From Toxorhynchites rutilus septentrionalis (Eukaryota; Arthropoda; Insecta; Diptera; Culicidae): a DNA stretch of 64,000 nt. The notes below the pieces were generated by a model. It did not search any database, was not told the origin of the DNA, and saw nothing but the letters and a program-made list of their open reading frames with translations. This document shows positions 43,011 through 53,343 of this stretch, in pieces. The translations under genes and the position numbers were made by a program. Positions within the stretch are counted from its first letter, which is position 1. Every line of letters begins with the position of its first letter. The stretch lies in contig NC_073746.1 in assembly GCF_029784135.1 (NCBI RefSeq), forward strand, positions 115,070,035-115,134,034, read 5' to 3'.

Positions 43011-44360
43011 AACGAACTATCCGCGTTGGCGATATTGGGGAATAGGCATGACAGTATGGATTTGCAGAAGGAATGAATACACTTTTAAAATGAAAATTAT
43101 GAATGAACATGATTTTTCCTTAATCAAATTAGTACTCTATGTAAGTGAAAATCACCATTTCCTGCAAGTGGTGAAAAAACGTCATAAAAAATATGTTTTG
43201 AGATATTTTTATATTATAATGACAAGTTTTTTTGAGAATATCTGAACGTCTATAGAAAATAATTCAAATTAGGGTCATGACAACGTACTTTAAGTAGAAA
43301 AAATTATGCCAAGAAAAAAATTTCATACAAATTTTAGCAAATACAAACTGATTCGGGCCGACTAATATGATAGAGAATAGTTTGTCTCATACAAACTAAT
43401 GCCGTATCCAGATGTCGATACCTAATCGTCGTCATCGTGAATAGGTAACAGCGTTACGGTCGTTGTTAGGTCGGTGTTTTTTTCGTCGATTGGATTGTGG
43501 GTTACGTCTATGCATTATGCTGTACACTACAGACTTTTTTTCTCCGTACTGATTAAGAAGCCGACCGGACTATCGGTCGACAAGTCAGTCTGCAGTCGGC
43601 GAGGGCTCTTAATTTCGTTTTTGCAGGCCGAACCGAAAAAATTTCAGTCGAGTTAACTCTTTTTTACAGTAATACTTTTGAATCCGGACACTTTGCATTA
43701 CATTCAATATCATACCACAGCCATAACATTTTTTTCATGTTGAATTTATGCGATTAATAGTTGCTAATATAGTTACTGATAGTTTCTTGATAGTTACTAA
43801 TCAATCGCATTAATTCAACATGCAGAAGATGTTGTGGCTGCGGTATGGTATTAAATGTAACGCAAAGTGTCCGGATTCAAATACATTACTGTATACTTAC
43901 TTCGATGTTATTCGCGTTGACGGCGGAATGGTGTCGACATCTGGATACGATATTAGTTTGTATGAGGTCAACTATTCTCTATCAGATTAGTCGACCCTAA
44001 GGCAGTTTTAAATTGCTAAAATTTGAATGAAATTTTTTTCTTTGCGTTATTTGCCTTCTATAAGTACGCTGTTCTGACCCCAATTTAAACTATTTTCTAT
44101 CAATTTTCAGTTATTCTCACCAAAACTTGCCATTATAATACAAAATTATCTTTAAACACAATTTGTGTATGATTTTTTTTCACTATTTGCAAGCAAACGT
44201 GATTTTCATTTACATAGAGTACTAATTTGGTTTGGTAAAAATAATTTTCATTCATAATTTTTATTTTAAAAGCACGTTTATGTCTTTTGCAAACCCATAT
44301 TGTCATGCCTGCTCCCCCATTTCGTAATACGAAGTTCAATGCCGTTAACGCGGATTCGTT
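43011..44360. mobile_element. Large foldback element (arms about 430 bp)
   Basis: Left arm 43011-43450 and right arm 43903-44360 are inverted copies at moderate identity. Landmarks are GGGGAATAGGCATGACAGTA / TATTGTCATGCCTGCTCCCC and CATACAAACTAATGCCGTAT / ATACGATATTAGTTTGTATG. The spacer holds a MITE (43667-43891). No transposase is present. Confidence 0.75.
43667..43891. mobile_element. MITE with near-complete inverted repeats
   Basis: CAGTAATACTTTTGAATCCG at the left is mirrored by CGGATTCAAATACATTACTG at the right. The arms extend about 95 bp each, leaving a short centre. Flanking TA at 43665-43666 and 43892-43893 suggests a Tc1/mariner-mobilised element. Confidence 0.8.
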
Positions 44361-44423
44361 TCTCTCTCAGGGTAAGCAACGAATATAATAAGGGTGGGGT
44401 TTAGATTCTATACTTTTATGGTT

Positions 44424-44890
44424 TATAAAATGACGCTTCCTTTGCTTTCGTTCATTTCTTACTCTACTCTCGAACCGTGACGACTCGTTTGTTTGGGATC
44501 AAGCAGATAGCTAGTTAGTCTTTCAGTGGTAAGGCACACGAAAGCAGCTCGGATAAGCGCACCAGCCGCAGGATAGGTGAAGAAGCCACATCGCTATCGA
44601 CCGGGAACTTTGCGTGAAATTCATCGCTATCGGAAGTCGACCAAATTGCTGATCCGCAAGCTACCTTTGCAGCTTTTGGATCGTGGAATTGCTCAGGACT
44701 TCGAAATAGACTTGCGCTTCCAAAGTTCCGCGGTTATGACGCTGCAAGAGGCTTATTCGAAGAAACAAATTTGTGTGCTATCCACGCAAAACGCGTCACA
44801 TCATGCCCAAGGACATTCAGCTGGCCCATCGAATCCAAGGAAAGGGTGCTATATTAGCTTAGCATATAATCAACGGCCCTTTTCAGGGCT
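44424..44890 (+). pseudogene. Histone H3 pseudogene 3, with promoter and intact stem-loop
   Basis: TATAAAA at 44424-44430 precedes a broken H3. Start-region codons carry stops; [41 protein letters not shown] and [16 protein letters not shown] follow, with the same internal deletion over SEAYLVG and the same missing ATKAA region as the other two copies. The stem-loop GGCCCTTTTCAGGGCT at 44875-44890 is intact. The shared lesions show that an already dead H3 gene was multiplied. Confidence 0.88.
44875..44890 (+). terminator. Histone mRNA 3' stem-loop
   Basis: GGCCCT / AGGGCT arms around a TTTC loop match the metazoan histone stem-loop consensus (GGYYCT-TYTC-AGRRCC type). In living genes it is bound by SLBP and directs cleavage without polyadenylation. 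Confidence 0.85.
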
Positions 44891-44989
44891 CCAAATTTGA
44901 TGGACTAGAGTTTAGAAAAGTTTTTTACAGGCCAAACTAAAACGAGAATTTTCATTCTGATGCCATACAGCATCGAGAAAATTCCGAAA

Positions 44990-46015
44990 AGATCTAATCG
45001 TTGCTGAAAAATAATCTGCCAGTTCCCTGGGAATCGAAGAATACATCCATGCGAAAGAGTTTATTTTAATGTTTTCAAATTATATGGCGAACACAGCGAC
45101 CAAATACATTTGATTTCGTAATTTTTCAATCAAGTGTAATTAGCTGGAAAGCTTCTGAAGATTATTCTTTCCCATCAGTAGGATATTTTCGTACCCAATA
45201 TTGGATGCATAACATGAAAAACGGAAAATGTTTCGTATCGCGAAAATTATATAATTTTCAATCGATTATTGCTCAGTTGCCGAAATTTTCATACTCAGAG
45301 AGTTCATTCTCCTCTAGTTTGCCTTCCAAATTGCCATCGTAAACCACACCTTCTCTCGATTCAATCACGCACGAAAAGCATACTGAAATGATATTCAACA
45401 TCGTTACTGAACGAGCTGAACGGCGAGGGATCGAGGGATTCATTACCTGGCCTGACCTGACCTGAAATGCAATCAGTTTGTTTTAACTGTGAGGGAGCGC
45501 AGAAAAGCCGATGCTGATACTCTCGTGACCAAGAGAGTATCAGCATCGAAATACGGTTCCTCGGGAAGACATAGAAGCAGCCGCCACACCCAAACACATA
45601 CACGCGCGCAACTCTTTTCATTTGCTGGTTATCGAGAGGAAACCTGGAAAGAAATGATCGTTGCTGAAAAATAATCTGTCAGTTCCCCTTGGAATTGAAA
45701 ATTACATTCAAGCGAGTTTATTTTAATGTTTTCTATCCATATAATACTGCGACCACATACATTTGGTTTTGTGATTTGTCAATCAAGTGCAGTTAGCAGG
45801 GAAGCTTCTGAAGATTATTCTTCAGAACAAGGTTTTTTGTATCCAATATTGGATGCATAAAACCTTGAGTCTCCAACGTAACACTCTCGTTTTTTAAGTC
45901 ACCCAAATATTTATTTATTCATTCATTCAGGATGGATTTAGATTCAACCTCAAACAAATGATCTCTAAATCAACGATAGTCCTACGTCACCCTTGCGGTT
46001 ATACCATAGATATAA
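44990..46015 (+). repeat. Rearranged family P repeat (copy 4)
   Basis: Blocks ATAATCTGCCAGTTCCC, CCAATATTGGATGCATAA and CAAGTGTAATTAGCTGGAAAGC occur at 45015-45250 and again at 45670-45870, so two partial copies are joined. It ends AGTCCTACGTCACCCTTGCG and GGTTATACCATAGATATAAC at 45977-46017. No promoter copy is visible. Confidence 0.55.
45509..45548. repeat. Perfect 16-bp hairpin within a family P repeat
   Basis: CGATGCTGATACTCTC at 45509-45524 pairs with GAGAGTATCAGCATCG at 45533-45548 across GTGACCAA. Other family P copies have only the right half (ACCAGCATCG), so the left arm appears newly templated. Confidence 0.85.
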
Positions 46016-47510
46016 CCCACTTCCTGTTTTTTGTGTTTACTTTTCGCCGTGTCGAACACTGCACACTGCATGCTGATACCAAAGGAAAGCTATTTGATTG
46101 TGTGCGTGTATCATTGGAGCAAAACGGGGCCTTGGCAACCCTATCCCAACCAACACAAATTGAGCGTATACAGCATGAAGCTAGGGCTCGCGCATTATTT
46201 ATTGTTTGTAGTCAGTAGTGATGCAAATATGGTCAGAGATAAGTCCATTCTATTTTGATACTCCTTAACATGTTTCTTGGGACATTTGATGTGGGGATGG
46301 GTATATTTGTGTATATTATTATTTCTTCCCTTTAGTTATCATCTTGTTACTGCTAGCGTGGTTTTTCACATGGTACGGAACTTGTCGGCGATCGATACAC
46401 GCCGACCTTACGACGCGAGTTGGGTTGCCGGTCAGTATTCGACGTTCTGCTGAACAGACCGTCCAAGACTTAACCAGAAGTTAGACAATGAAAATCCCGC
46501 GTAACGAGAACTCCAATGATAACTTCCTTGCAAGGGAGAGGTTTGGTTAGAACCGTCCTGCAGTACAGGCCAATTCTAATTCCAAGTTTGTTTGTAAGTT
46601 TCTATGTTCCACTTGCAGCACAAGTGAAACAGAGTAACTCAGGATTTGTAGCGAAGTGAAAGATGCAACTTAGTAAACTTCCTCACGCCGGAGGAAAACC
46701 TTTTTCGGATGTAGAGGACCCGAACGTACTACTTGAATACTCTTTGGATACTTTATTGATACTGATTATTTACATGCTTTGTGGGTTCTTAAATACTAAG
46801 ATAATGGATTGTCAGCAATTTTGATGCCCCTTGCTTCCCAGTGTGAAAGGGGTTACAATTTCATTCAATAATATTTTGCCACCCGGGAAGCAAAGGGCGT
46901 TCAAATTCGGTATCCCTTTCGAATCGGGAATATGTGTCCATGCTATACTTTTTATACAGTATATTCTCTTCCAGTCGCTGGTTAGGTTAAACCGCGACGA
47001 AATCTAATTGCTGATCCTAGCACAACTGACTTATATCCATACTCGCGAACGCGTGCGCGTAATGAATCAGCTCTTTGTAATCTGATCCCCCGCTCGGTCA
47101 GTGGCACGGCAGCGCGCTCATATTGTCGCTTTACAGCTGGTGGAAGGAAAATTGAACGAACGCTAACAGCTGATTTCAGCTAGCGGCGACAGAACTCAAT
47201 ACATCAATCCACTTCAGAGATGGAATCTACATGCAGAAAAGGATTCTAGATGATGCTTGGAATTTTTGGACTCGAATTCCGGTGATGAGTGGCAGTTCCG
47301 ATTTTAAAAATGTTTTATTTCTAATTTCAGCTATTCACATTACATTTATATATATTTACATTACATTTAAAGATTTTTCAGATTACATTTCACATTTTTA
47401 TTTCCAGATTTTAAATTTAAGCTTGAATCAGCCGTCGCGTGATAAAATATAACTAACATATACGTGTTCTCGTTTTTCCGGAAATAGAATTTTTTGGCTG
47501 CCCTGTAAAA
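46016..47510. other. No recognised gene
   Basis: Richer in G+C than the surroundings in places (46370-46460, 47040-47200). Possible remnants of a gene or a long terminal repeat, but no domain, splice pattern or paired repeat could be supported. Confidence 0.35.
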
Positions 47511-47519
47511 AGTTTCATC

Positions 47520-47892
47520 GGTGACCTTTTCAGGTTGACCAGAGATAATCTCAGCCACTGCGTTCAAATAATTTTAAAACATGATACGAGTAATGAATCA
47601 CTAAATATATTGTCGATTCGAGTAATTTCAGGGGGATTTTCTGGTTGACCTTCTCAGGTTGAATAATATTTCGTCGGTTAACTGAATTTTGCAGGAGTCT
47701 CTCGGCAACCTTCTCATGTTGCTCAAAGATAAACTTTACCGTCGTTATTAGAAAATATGTTGAAACATAATAACAAAGAAACAAGCGCTTCTTTGCGACC
47801 TTCTCAGGTTGCCAAAATAACCTTGGTCTCCGCGAGTGAATAAAAATATATAGAACGAGAGAAGAAGGAGTTTTTTATGGCCTTTTCAGGTC
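47520..47892 (+). repeat. Array of five histone-like stem-loops
   Basis: Hairpins with a CCT-TYTC-AGG core: 47520-47540 (GTGACCTTTTCAGGTTGAC), 47645-47663 (TTGACCTTCTCAGGTTGA), 47704-47723 (GGCAACCTTCTCATGTTGC), 47795-47812 (GCGACCTTCTCAGGTTGC), 47879-47892 (GGCCTTTTCAGGTC). All lie on the plus strand, spaced 60-125 bp. Stems use G-T pairs. The loop matches the histone mRNA stem-loop; no histone coding sequence precedes them. Confidence 0.5.
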
Positions 47893-48310
47893 AGGAAAAA
47901 TATCTATGTACTACGCACGATGAATAACGAAATGCATGACCGGTCCGATAAGAATGTATATTTTCTTCAAATCTCATTTCGCCGTATAGTTGAGAGTTTA
48001 CGTTTTTAGAATCACATCACTTACCACAGTGAATCCTGATTATTCCAAACCATTCCCACTAACAACTATCCCTTCCATGATAAACGCTAGGGAACCACGC
48101 TATAGAGGCGACCCTTATGGCCTTCGGGCTGCGAATATCATACTAACATTCCTTCCTTCCCCTGGTGACTGTAAGGACGTGGCCGGCGTCGTTATTGACC
48201 ATTTAAAGCTCGAACCGGCGAAAATTGCACAACGAGAATGATTTGCTAGTCCCAAGCGTTCGTAGAGCAACTACGAATTGTACAGTCTACCCAAGCTCAA
48301 GCCCAAGCTC

Positions 48311-48530
48311 AAATGGTGTCCGAAGTTTGATTCTTATTCGCTTGATTTGAAAATCATTTTATTCGATGATTTTTTATGTTTTCAATCAAATAGGTACCAA
48401 AGTTGAAAGCTTAAAAGCATATTGAACAAATTTATTAAAAATATCAACCAAATAATACCTGTGCATAAAGCTGAGATCTGTTTTCTGCATCATATGCCTT
48501 AAGCGTCCGAAATATGATTCAGAACGGTAC
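48311..48530. mobile_element. Right part of the interrupted TIR element
   Basis: Starts with the 23-bp direct repeat and ends with GTCCGAAATATGATTCAGAA then CGGTAC, the inverted partner of 37006-37033. 48531-49033 beyond it has no recognised gene. Confidence 0.55.
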
Positions 48531-49033
48531 TTTCCTTCAAAAAATGGTTAAAAAACGTCAGTATGTCAGTCTTTGAAAAGTCATAAAAAATCAGATGTCA
48601 TTGTGTTGCACCCAAATTAGAATATCATAGCAAGAAAAGAAAAATATTACGAAACAGCTGAGACAATTTTCATTTTTTGTCCAATGGCCAGTCGAGTTGG
48701 CATGAAATTCGTCATATCGAGGTTCACACTAATTGTCATATTATTGTTGCGCTTTCAAGCCACTTCTCCCTGAAGAGTGCCGGAAAATGATGTGATTTGT
48801 CGGGTCAAACTTCACCTTTGTGCAGTTTGTGTTCCGTAATTTCATTTCTAGCAACGAAACCAGCTGCGACGCATCTTTTCCTCTGTAGAAAAGTTAAGTT
48901 ATAGAACAAAACAGTCCCGAGTGAAGAAATGATTATTAGAAACTTAGACATACACAATTTTTTTGTTATATTTATATTTATTGAATACTGTACAAAAGTT
49001 CTCGTCCGAAAAGCATTGAAAAATAAAATAACC

Positions 49034-50040
49034 TTATTCGTTACCCATAATAGACAAGTCGAACTCGTTCACACGCCTCGTGATTGGAGCTAGAATGATT
49101 TCCAAATTCTCGACTTTCTCTCTGGCCGACTCGAATTGCTTAAATTCTCTGACCATCTCATCGAAAATGACTTCACGCGACGCCTCATCATCACGCTTTC
49201 GTATCCACGATCTTTCGAGCATAACACCCCTTCGCTTCATTCCATCGATGTTTTCTCCTATATTGCGACGTTCTTCGAAAAGGATGCTATGGATAGCTAC
49301 ATATCCATGCCGCTGTTCGAGTGTAGTTATTTCGGGGAAATCAATGATCGGATTCTGTTGTTTGATGTTTTCACTGTGCTCTGCTTTCGCCCCCATCGAT
49401 CCGCTAGATGTGCCTTCCAGTTGTTCCGAAGGTACGCTAGATTTCGCTTTCGCAGAATACCTGTTACTCCTTTCCGATTTGTTTGAGGTATATTCCACAG
49501 ATTGTTGACAATTGTCTTGATTGTGATGCGATGTACGAGATCTTTTTGCGTATGGCTCAACTGTATCTGTTATTGATGAAGATGAAGAGTCACTTTCTAT
49601 ATATTCATTTTCCTGTGCTTGATGTTCGAAAGCTTGGTTGCTGGAATCCTGGTGTGTCGTATTTTTCGGTTTGTAGTCTTCCATCACAGCTGAAGAATAA
49701 ATGTGACTTTCCTCGGACTTCGCTGTTGTAGAGATTGCACGACGACTGTTGTTTGTGTTTTGATGTGCTACACGAGGCTTTCTAGTGTTTGTTATACTAA
49801 AGTTATATTTATACCGCTCTATTGGTTATCATTCCACTGATTCCGATCACAATATACAATTATTGCTTGACAATACTGGTAGCGAAAACTCTCTTTTGTT
49901 GACGGGCTTCTTCTTTGGAACATAACAAGCAGGTGCTGTCAACGAGTGCATCCGAACTATCGCTCCTAAAATGTCGACGGATTTCGATGATGGCAGTTTC
50001 TTCACTACCATTCGACCGATGGCGCTGTCGTTTGATTATT
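49034..50040 (-). pseudogene. ELL-like gene, strongly diverged paralogue
   Basis: Read from 50040 downward: IGRMVVKKLP, SVDILGAIVRMHSLTAPACYVPKKKPVNKREFSLPVLS, stops at 49847-49849 and just downstream, then TRKPRVAHQN, and an open frame from about 49681 to 49034. That frame includes AKRSRTSHHNQ, ITTLEQRHGYVAIHSILFEE and KRRGVMLERSWIRKRDDEA and ends MGNE. These are the module, the motifs and the occludin/ELL-like domain of the family at far lower identity than copies A-D share. The ELL N-terminal domain is missing. The C-terminal 215 codons could still be a short gene, but the upstream stops argue for a pseudogene. Confidence 0.75.
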
Positions 50041-50150
50041 CTAGTTATTCTAGTCTAGAAATTTAAAAAAATCTGAATATGAAATCTTATCATATTTCTG
50101 AAGTTTGAACATCCGAGAGTAGGACTTTTCGAAAATCCCATTATTTAGTC

Positions 50151-50359
50151 GATGCGCAAAGCCATTGAGAATGATATCTATAAAGAGTGGCAGCAATTTG
50201 AGCCGGCCAGAGATAAATTTGAGCATCTGCGAAATAATCTAATCACAGTGACAAAACTTATCAACGAGTACGATCGGTCTATCATGTGTATGAAATAATG
50301 TTATTTTAGTTTAAGCTCGATCTCTACCAGTTTGTTTTTGCTTTTAATAAAATATCTAT
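50151..50359 (+). pseudogene. ELL-like gene, copy E, 3' fragment
   Basis: Starts abruptly at the codons for MRKAIENDIYKEWQQF and runs to the TAA at 50296-50298 and the 3' UTR with AATAAA (50346-50351). This is the left edge of duplication copy 2 (50151-62908). Its 3' UTR reads CTCTACCAGTTTG as in copy A, not the shorter form of B, C and D. A SINE interrupts it at 50360. Confidence 0.85.
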
Positions 50360-50637
50360 TTTTTTTTTTTTTTTTTTTTTATCTTCGCTTATTTTTCGTC
50401 GGCCTATTTCCGCCACTTTAGTGCCAATCACCGACATCAGGGAGGCGACTCCACCTGTTCCTACCTATCAGACTCAACAACTCATGAGCCGGGCCAACTT
50501 CTTTTACTTCCGCTCCGAAGGAAGACGTAACCAGAGATTTTTCGCCTCAGAAAATCCCAACGACGCCAGCTGGGATTGAACCCAGGCCGATCGGATTGTG
50601 AGGCTGTTACGCTAACCATACAACCACTGGCGCCGTC
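50360..50637 (-). mobile_element. tRNA-derived SINE inserted in the 3' UTR of copy E
   Basis: On the minus strand: GGCGCCAGTGGTTGTATGGT (A box), CCTGGGTTCAATCCCAGCTG (B box) in a T-arm-like stem, a body of about 200 bp and a poly(A) tail (plus-strand T run 50360-50380). A 14-bp duplication AATAAAATATCTAT lies at 50346-50359 and 50638-50651. The target is the poly(A) signal itself, which is therefore doubled. Confidence 0.93.
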
Positions 50638-51588
50638 AATAAAATATCTATGTTAAGTAACAGTATTACATGTTTTTATTATATGGTATTTTCCCCAGAA
50701 CGAAGCAATGATTTCGGAATTTCATGGCTCGTCTTAGGAGTTGGCAACACCATCTCAGATAGCAGTGCAACGTTGTTGGTGCAACGAAATTGGTCATTTA
50801 AGCAACTTTAAGTAACTTGAAATATTAAAGAAATAGACTACTTTTTGAAATGTTTTTTTTCTTCAGTTTTTTTTCTGATTTTTTGACAAAAAAAATTAAC
50901 TCGAAAACTATAATGCATACATATATTGGTCAAAGAATGAAATGTAAGAAATTATTCAGATTCCCATAAAACAATACCCAGAAGTTCAAAACAATGACAC
51001 TGAAAAACAATATTACAAAAATTGAAATTCATTTTTCTTAATTTTTTTTTGAATTTAAAAAAAAAAGTATATGAATTGCACTTACGATTTCCAACCAGTA
51101 ATCCATACATCGGAAGATGGGAAGAGTAGAAGTTTTTCTAACAAAAACTTTTTCATGTTTGCTTTGAAAAAAATCTAATCCTAATTTTGTTTGAAGTCAA
51201 GATAGCGGTACAGTTTATTCGACAAAATTTTAGATATTATTACTAGTAAAAATTTTTCAATTTTTACTAGCTGATCCAGCAAACGTTGTTCCGTCATAAA
51301 ACATATTTCTAGTGAATATGTTGCATGTTAAATAAAAAAAACTGATATTTCTAGAGAATATGTTGAATGTTAAATAAAAAAAATAACTGATGTAATACCC
51401 AGAAGTTTAAAAAAATGACATTGTATGTTTAAATGTTTTAACGATCTACACAAACGTGAAACGTTCATGACTCTGTGTTTGATATTCGGAGATATGGAGC
51501 GTCATGTCGATGACCGCAAAAAAAAAACAATTATATTCCATAATTCGATGTATTTCATGATCTAACATGTTTGATGTTAAAAAATATA
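50638..51588. repeat. 3' flank of copy E
   Basis: Near-identical to 22107-23062. Contains the CTAGCTGATCCAGCAAACG motif at 51269. No gene. Confidence 0.65.
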
Positions 51589-52848
51589 AAGGGTGTGTCA
51601 CATCAAATTGCATCACGGAAAAAACGCTGTAGAAATTCGCCCAGTAGACCGATCCTTTTGAAAATTTTAGACAGTAAAATAAAAACTATTAAACAACTTT
51701 TGGCATTTTCTTTTTATTCATACTTCGAGCCCAAGCCCGTATGCTCGCACCTTCCTCTTTACCCCGTCAATAAGGTTCTGTACAACGTCAGGTTGTATTT
51801 TTTTTGAACAGAAATCCATTTTCTTCTGAAGTCCGCCTCCGATTTGACAACTTTTGGGTTCTTCCGGTGGGCCTGCTTCATAATCGCCCAATATTTCTTT
51901 ATTGGGCGAAGCTCCGGCGCGTTGGGTGGGTTCATTTCCTTTGGCACGAAGGTGACCCTGTTGGCTTCGTACCACTCCTACACGTCCTTTGAATAGTGGC
52001 ACGAAGCGAGATCCGGCCAGAAGATGGTCGGGCCCTCGTGCTGCTTCAATAGTGGTAGTAAGCGCTTCTGTAGGCACTCCTTAAGGTAAACCTGCCCGTT
52101 TACCGTGCCGGTCATCACGAAGGAGACTCTCCGCTTTCCGCAAGAGCAGATCGCTTGCCACTCCATGTACTTTTTGGCAAACTTGGATAGTTTCTGCTTG
52201 CGAATCTCCTCCGGAACGCTGAATTTGTCCTCTGCGGAGAAGAACAACAGGCCCGGCAGCTGAGGAAAGTCCGCTTTGACGTAGGTTTCGTCGTCCATTA
52301 CCAGGCAATGCAGCATTTCGGTGTACAGCTTCCGGGCTCGCGTCTTCCCCACCATGTTTTGCCTTTCGTCGCGGTTAGGAGCCTTCTGAACCTTGTATGT
52401 ACGCAGCCCCTCCCGCTGCTTGGTCCGCTGGACGAATGAACTTGACAAATTCAGCTTATTGGCGACATCCCGGACCGAACTTCTCGGATCACGTCTAAAC
52501 TGCTTAACTACGCGCTTGTGATCTTTTTCACTGACGGAGCATCCATTTTTGCCGTTCTTCACCTTCCGGTCGATGGTTAGGTTCTCGAAGTATCGTTTTA
52601 GTACTCTGCTGGACGATTCCCAGCATCTTACCGATGTCCCGATGTGACAACTCCGGATTCTCGAAATGAGTGCACAGGATTAATTCACGACGCTCTTTTT
52701 CCAAATTTACGAAAAATTGACAGTGAAGCATGGCCAACGTGATCTATACACTCTTATCTGATTATAAGCGAAAGCTGAAGATATAATTCCTAAAAATTAA
52801 ATTTCTACAGCGTTTTTTCCGTGATGCAATTTGATGTGACACACCCTT
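51589..52848 (-). mobile_element. Tc1/mariner element, DD37E type, copy 2
   Basis: Same 49-bp ends and the same TA insertion site as 23063-24348, 1260 bp long. It is a duplicate of that insertion, not an independent one. Confidence 0.95.
51718..52731 (-). pseudogene. Tc1/mariner DD37E transposase, inactivated, copy 2
   Basis: This copy retains the frame through KYMEWQAICSCGKR, where copy 1 is shifted, but has its own deletions: about 11 bp around 52609 (frame change after LGIVQ), 9 bp near 52311 (loss of TKP after TEML), and a rearranged start (HCQFFVNLEKERREL). The TAG after SKDV (around 51977) is shared with copy 1. The catalytic blocks CLVMDDETY, IFWPDLASCHY and PELRPIKKYW are visible; the last has I-K where copy 1 has I-E, so the catalytic Glu is mutated here. 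Confidence 0.9.
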
Positions 52849-53026
52849 TATGTTTAAGAAAAATAAATTTCAATTTTTATAATTTTTTTTTAGTTTTTGG
52901 GTATTGTTTTATGACAGTCTGAATAATTTCCTACATTAAATTCTTTGACCAAAATTTTGCAAGAATTTTCATTACTTTTTTAATTAAGAAAAAACAACTC
53001 TGGCTCTTTTATTTTTTTAATTTTTG

Positions 53027-53343
53027 ACATTTTTTTATTTTTCATAAAGGGTGTCAAATCAGAAAATAGGTCACGTTTTTATGAAATAAAGTTAACGCTA
53101 ACAGATTTTGGCAATTTACATATCAAACGAATTGGAAAATTGCTAAGATTGTTTTTGATATGCTATACGTTACAATCCCCTTGTGTGTAAATGGTTAAAA
53201 TTGATGAAAACTAGAAGCATTTCGATTTTCTCATACATTTGTTCTGCTCATTTGTGATATTTCCTACCCGAGCCGTCAAAAACGAGCAGCTTATCGACGA
53301 GCAACAAAGAAGTATAAATTGGATCCCGCTAAGGGAAACTCTA
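53027..53343 (+). repeat. Dispersed repeat, family R (copy 6)
   Basis: Duplicate of 24526-24845 with few differences. Confidence 0.6.

Larger units (their letters stand above)
37474..48310. mobile_element. Composite insertion of 10.8 kb between 23-bp direct repeats
   Basis: The direct repeats 37451-37473 and 48311-48333 are identical, and the flanking element seems to continue across them. Inside are histone H3 pseudogenes, family P repeats, a large foldback, a duplicated two-exon gene candidate and a stem-loop array. There is no transposase, polymerase or capsid gene, so what moved it is unknown. It could instead be a series of insertions with chance repeats at the edges. Confidence 0.4.

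Noticed and set aside
47230..47452. 73-codon frame ahead of the stem-loop array as a histone gene
   Set aside because: Hydrophobic A/T-rich translation with no histone resemblance.
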